A stretch of DNA of 7,562 bases from an uncultured Mucispirillum sp. (lineage in GTDB: Bacteria > Chrysiogenota > Deferribacteres > Deferribacterales > Mucispirillaceae). The notes under the pieces were generated by a model. The model was not told the DNA's origin and did no database searches. It was given only the letters and a program-made list of their open reading frames with translations. The first letter of the stretch is position 1; the number at the start of each line of letters is the position of its first letter. The stretch spans positions 1-7,562 of the forward strand of contig CAMEZN010000079.1 of the NCBI GenBank assembly GCA_945947845.1, written 5' to 3'. The position numbers and the translations under genes are program-made. Positions 7,227-7,562 of this stretch are shown here, piece by piece.

Positions 7227-7249
7227 AAAAATAGTAATAATTACTATTT
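7202..7249. promoter_or_regulatory. Run of three palindromes in the chemoreceptor-mqnC divergent region
   Basis: Three perfect inverted repeats lie almost end to end: GCAT-T-ATGC (7202-7210), ACAGAT-TTAT-ATCTGT (7211-7226), and, after two bases, a 21-base palindrome with arms AAATAGTAAT (7229-7238) and ATTACTATTT (7240-7249) around a central A. The whole run is 48 bases and lies 45-92 bases upstream of the chemoreceptor start and 151 bases upstream of mqnC. The inner 19 bases of the last palindrome agree with the classical 9-1-9 Fur box at 13 of 19 positions by my alignment, which is suggestive only, given the A/T-rich background. The rest of the 242-base intergenic region (7250-7387) is nearly pure A/T; it has -10-like hexamers (for example TATAAT 7291-7296) but no convincing -35 partner. 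Confidence 0.4.
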
Positions 7250-7387
7250 ATTGCATTTATCTATATAAGTCAAGGTAAAAATATATTATATATAATAAAA
7301 TAAAATACTTTTCTTATGTAAAAAAATAATGTATATATAAAATAATAGAATAGAGATAATAAATAATTAATTTTTAGAAATGTATAT

Positions 7388-7393
7388 AAAGGG
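7388..7393 (+). promoter_or_regulatory. Shine-Dalgarno deciding the mqnC start
   Basis: AAAGGG lies six bases before the ATG at 7400 but only two before the overlapping ATG at 7396, which is in another frame and stops after 14 codons. The spacing therefore selects 7400, and the conserved MqnC N-terminus in that frame agrees. Confidence 0.7.
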
Positions 7394-7399
7394 TTATGA

Positions 7400-7562
7400 A
7401 TGAGCAGTATCAAACGAATATCTTTCCAAGAAGGTGTTGATTTATATAATAATGCAGATATTTTAGAGCTTGGCAGAATGGCTGATGATATCCGCAGGGA
7501 AAAACACCCAGATAACATTGTAACATTTGTTATAGATAGAAATATTAATTATACAAATATTT
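7400..7562 (+). CDS. mqnC: Dehypoxanthine futalosine cyclase MqnC, 3'-truncated by the window edge
   Basis: The first 54 residues are visible. MqnC is a cytoplasmic radical SAM enzyme that converts dehypoxanthine futalosine to cyclic dehypoxanthine futalosine in the futalosine pathway to menaquinone. The N-terminus has the family pattern: ISFQEGVDLYNNADILELGRMA (residues 7-28, read as I-S-F-x-E-G to L-E-L-G), DDIRREKHPDNIVTFV, and DRNINYTNI at 46-54. The [4Fe-4S] CxxxCxxC motif normally follows immediately and lies just outside the window, so catalytic competence cannot be checked. The VIDRNINYTN form, preceded by HPxxIVT, favours MqnC over the related MqnE, but the distinction rests on a short piece. 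It is transcribed divergently from the chemoreceptor gene. Confidence 0.85.
   Translation, partial: MSSIKRISFQEGVDLYNNADILELGRMADDIRREKHPDNIVTFVIDRNINYTNI

Noticed and set aside
7158..7260. Sigma-28-type promoter for the chemoreceptor gene
   Set aside because: Chemoreceptor genes often have one, but no TAAA with a properly spaced GCCGATAA-like element was found; the closest match, ACAGATATAA, is too weak.
7396..7440. Short reading frame from the ATG at 7396 overlapping the mqnC start
   Set aside because: It stops after 14 codons, and the Shine-Dalgarno is only two bases from this ATG; spacing and protein similarity favour 7400.
7270..7518. 82-codon open frame on the minus strand
   Set aside because: It overlaps the conserved start of mqnC on the opposite strand and runs into non-coding A/T-rich DNA.

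Overview
This is a very AT-rich bacterial window carrying ordinary chromosomal genes. A double-membrane, flagellated, chemotactic bacterium that makes menaquinone by the futalosine route fits it. The support is a flagellar export protein (FliR), a chemoreceptor, an exported AMIN-domain amidase, and the start of a futalosine-pathway radical SAM enzyme (MqnC). Low GC together with these families suggests Deferribacterota, perhaps a Mucispirillum-like organism. That is inference from gene content and composition, not a proven assignment; a low-GC Campylobacterota-like genome is a weaker alternative.

Layout: positions 2-1180 (+) hold the 3' part of an FG-GAP/VCBS-like protein whose start lies outside the window. 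It converges on a minus-strand block, with a weak bidirectional terminator candidate between them. The block, read in its own direction from 7157 down to 1276, is: a methyl-accepting chemotaxis protein closed by a strong hairpin terminator; a 63-residue four-cysteine protein; a CorA-family transporter; an exported TPR-AMIN-Amidase_3 amidase; and FliR. The amidase and fliR are 9 bases apart and almost certainly one transcript. The chemoreceptor and mqnC (+, cut by the window end at 7562) diverge from a 242-base AT-rich region.

The genes do not form one pathway. The themes are cell envelope and motility (amidase, FliR, chemoreceptor), ion transport (CorA) and respiratory quinone synthesis (MqnC). 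No mobile element, CRISPR array, tRNA or rRNA was seen, and no gap without a gene exceeds 300 bases. I found no convincing undescribed multi-gene system. The points most worth a second look are regulatory: a run of three nearly abutting palindromes upstream of the chemoreceptor, including a 21-base perfect one with Fur-family geometry; a promoter placed so that the four-cysteine gene would be translated from a leaderless mRNA; and the pairing of fliR with a peptidoglycan amidase instead of with other flagellar export genes.
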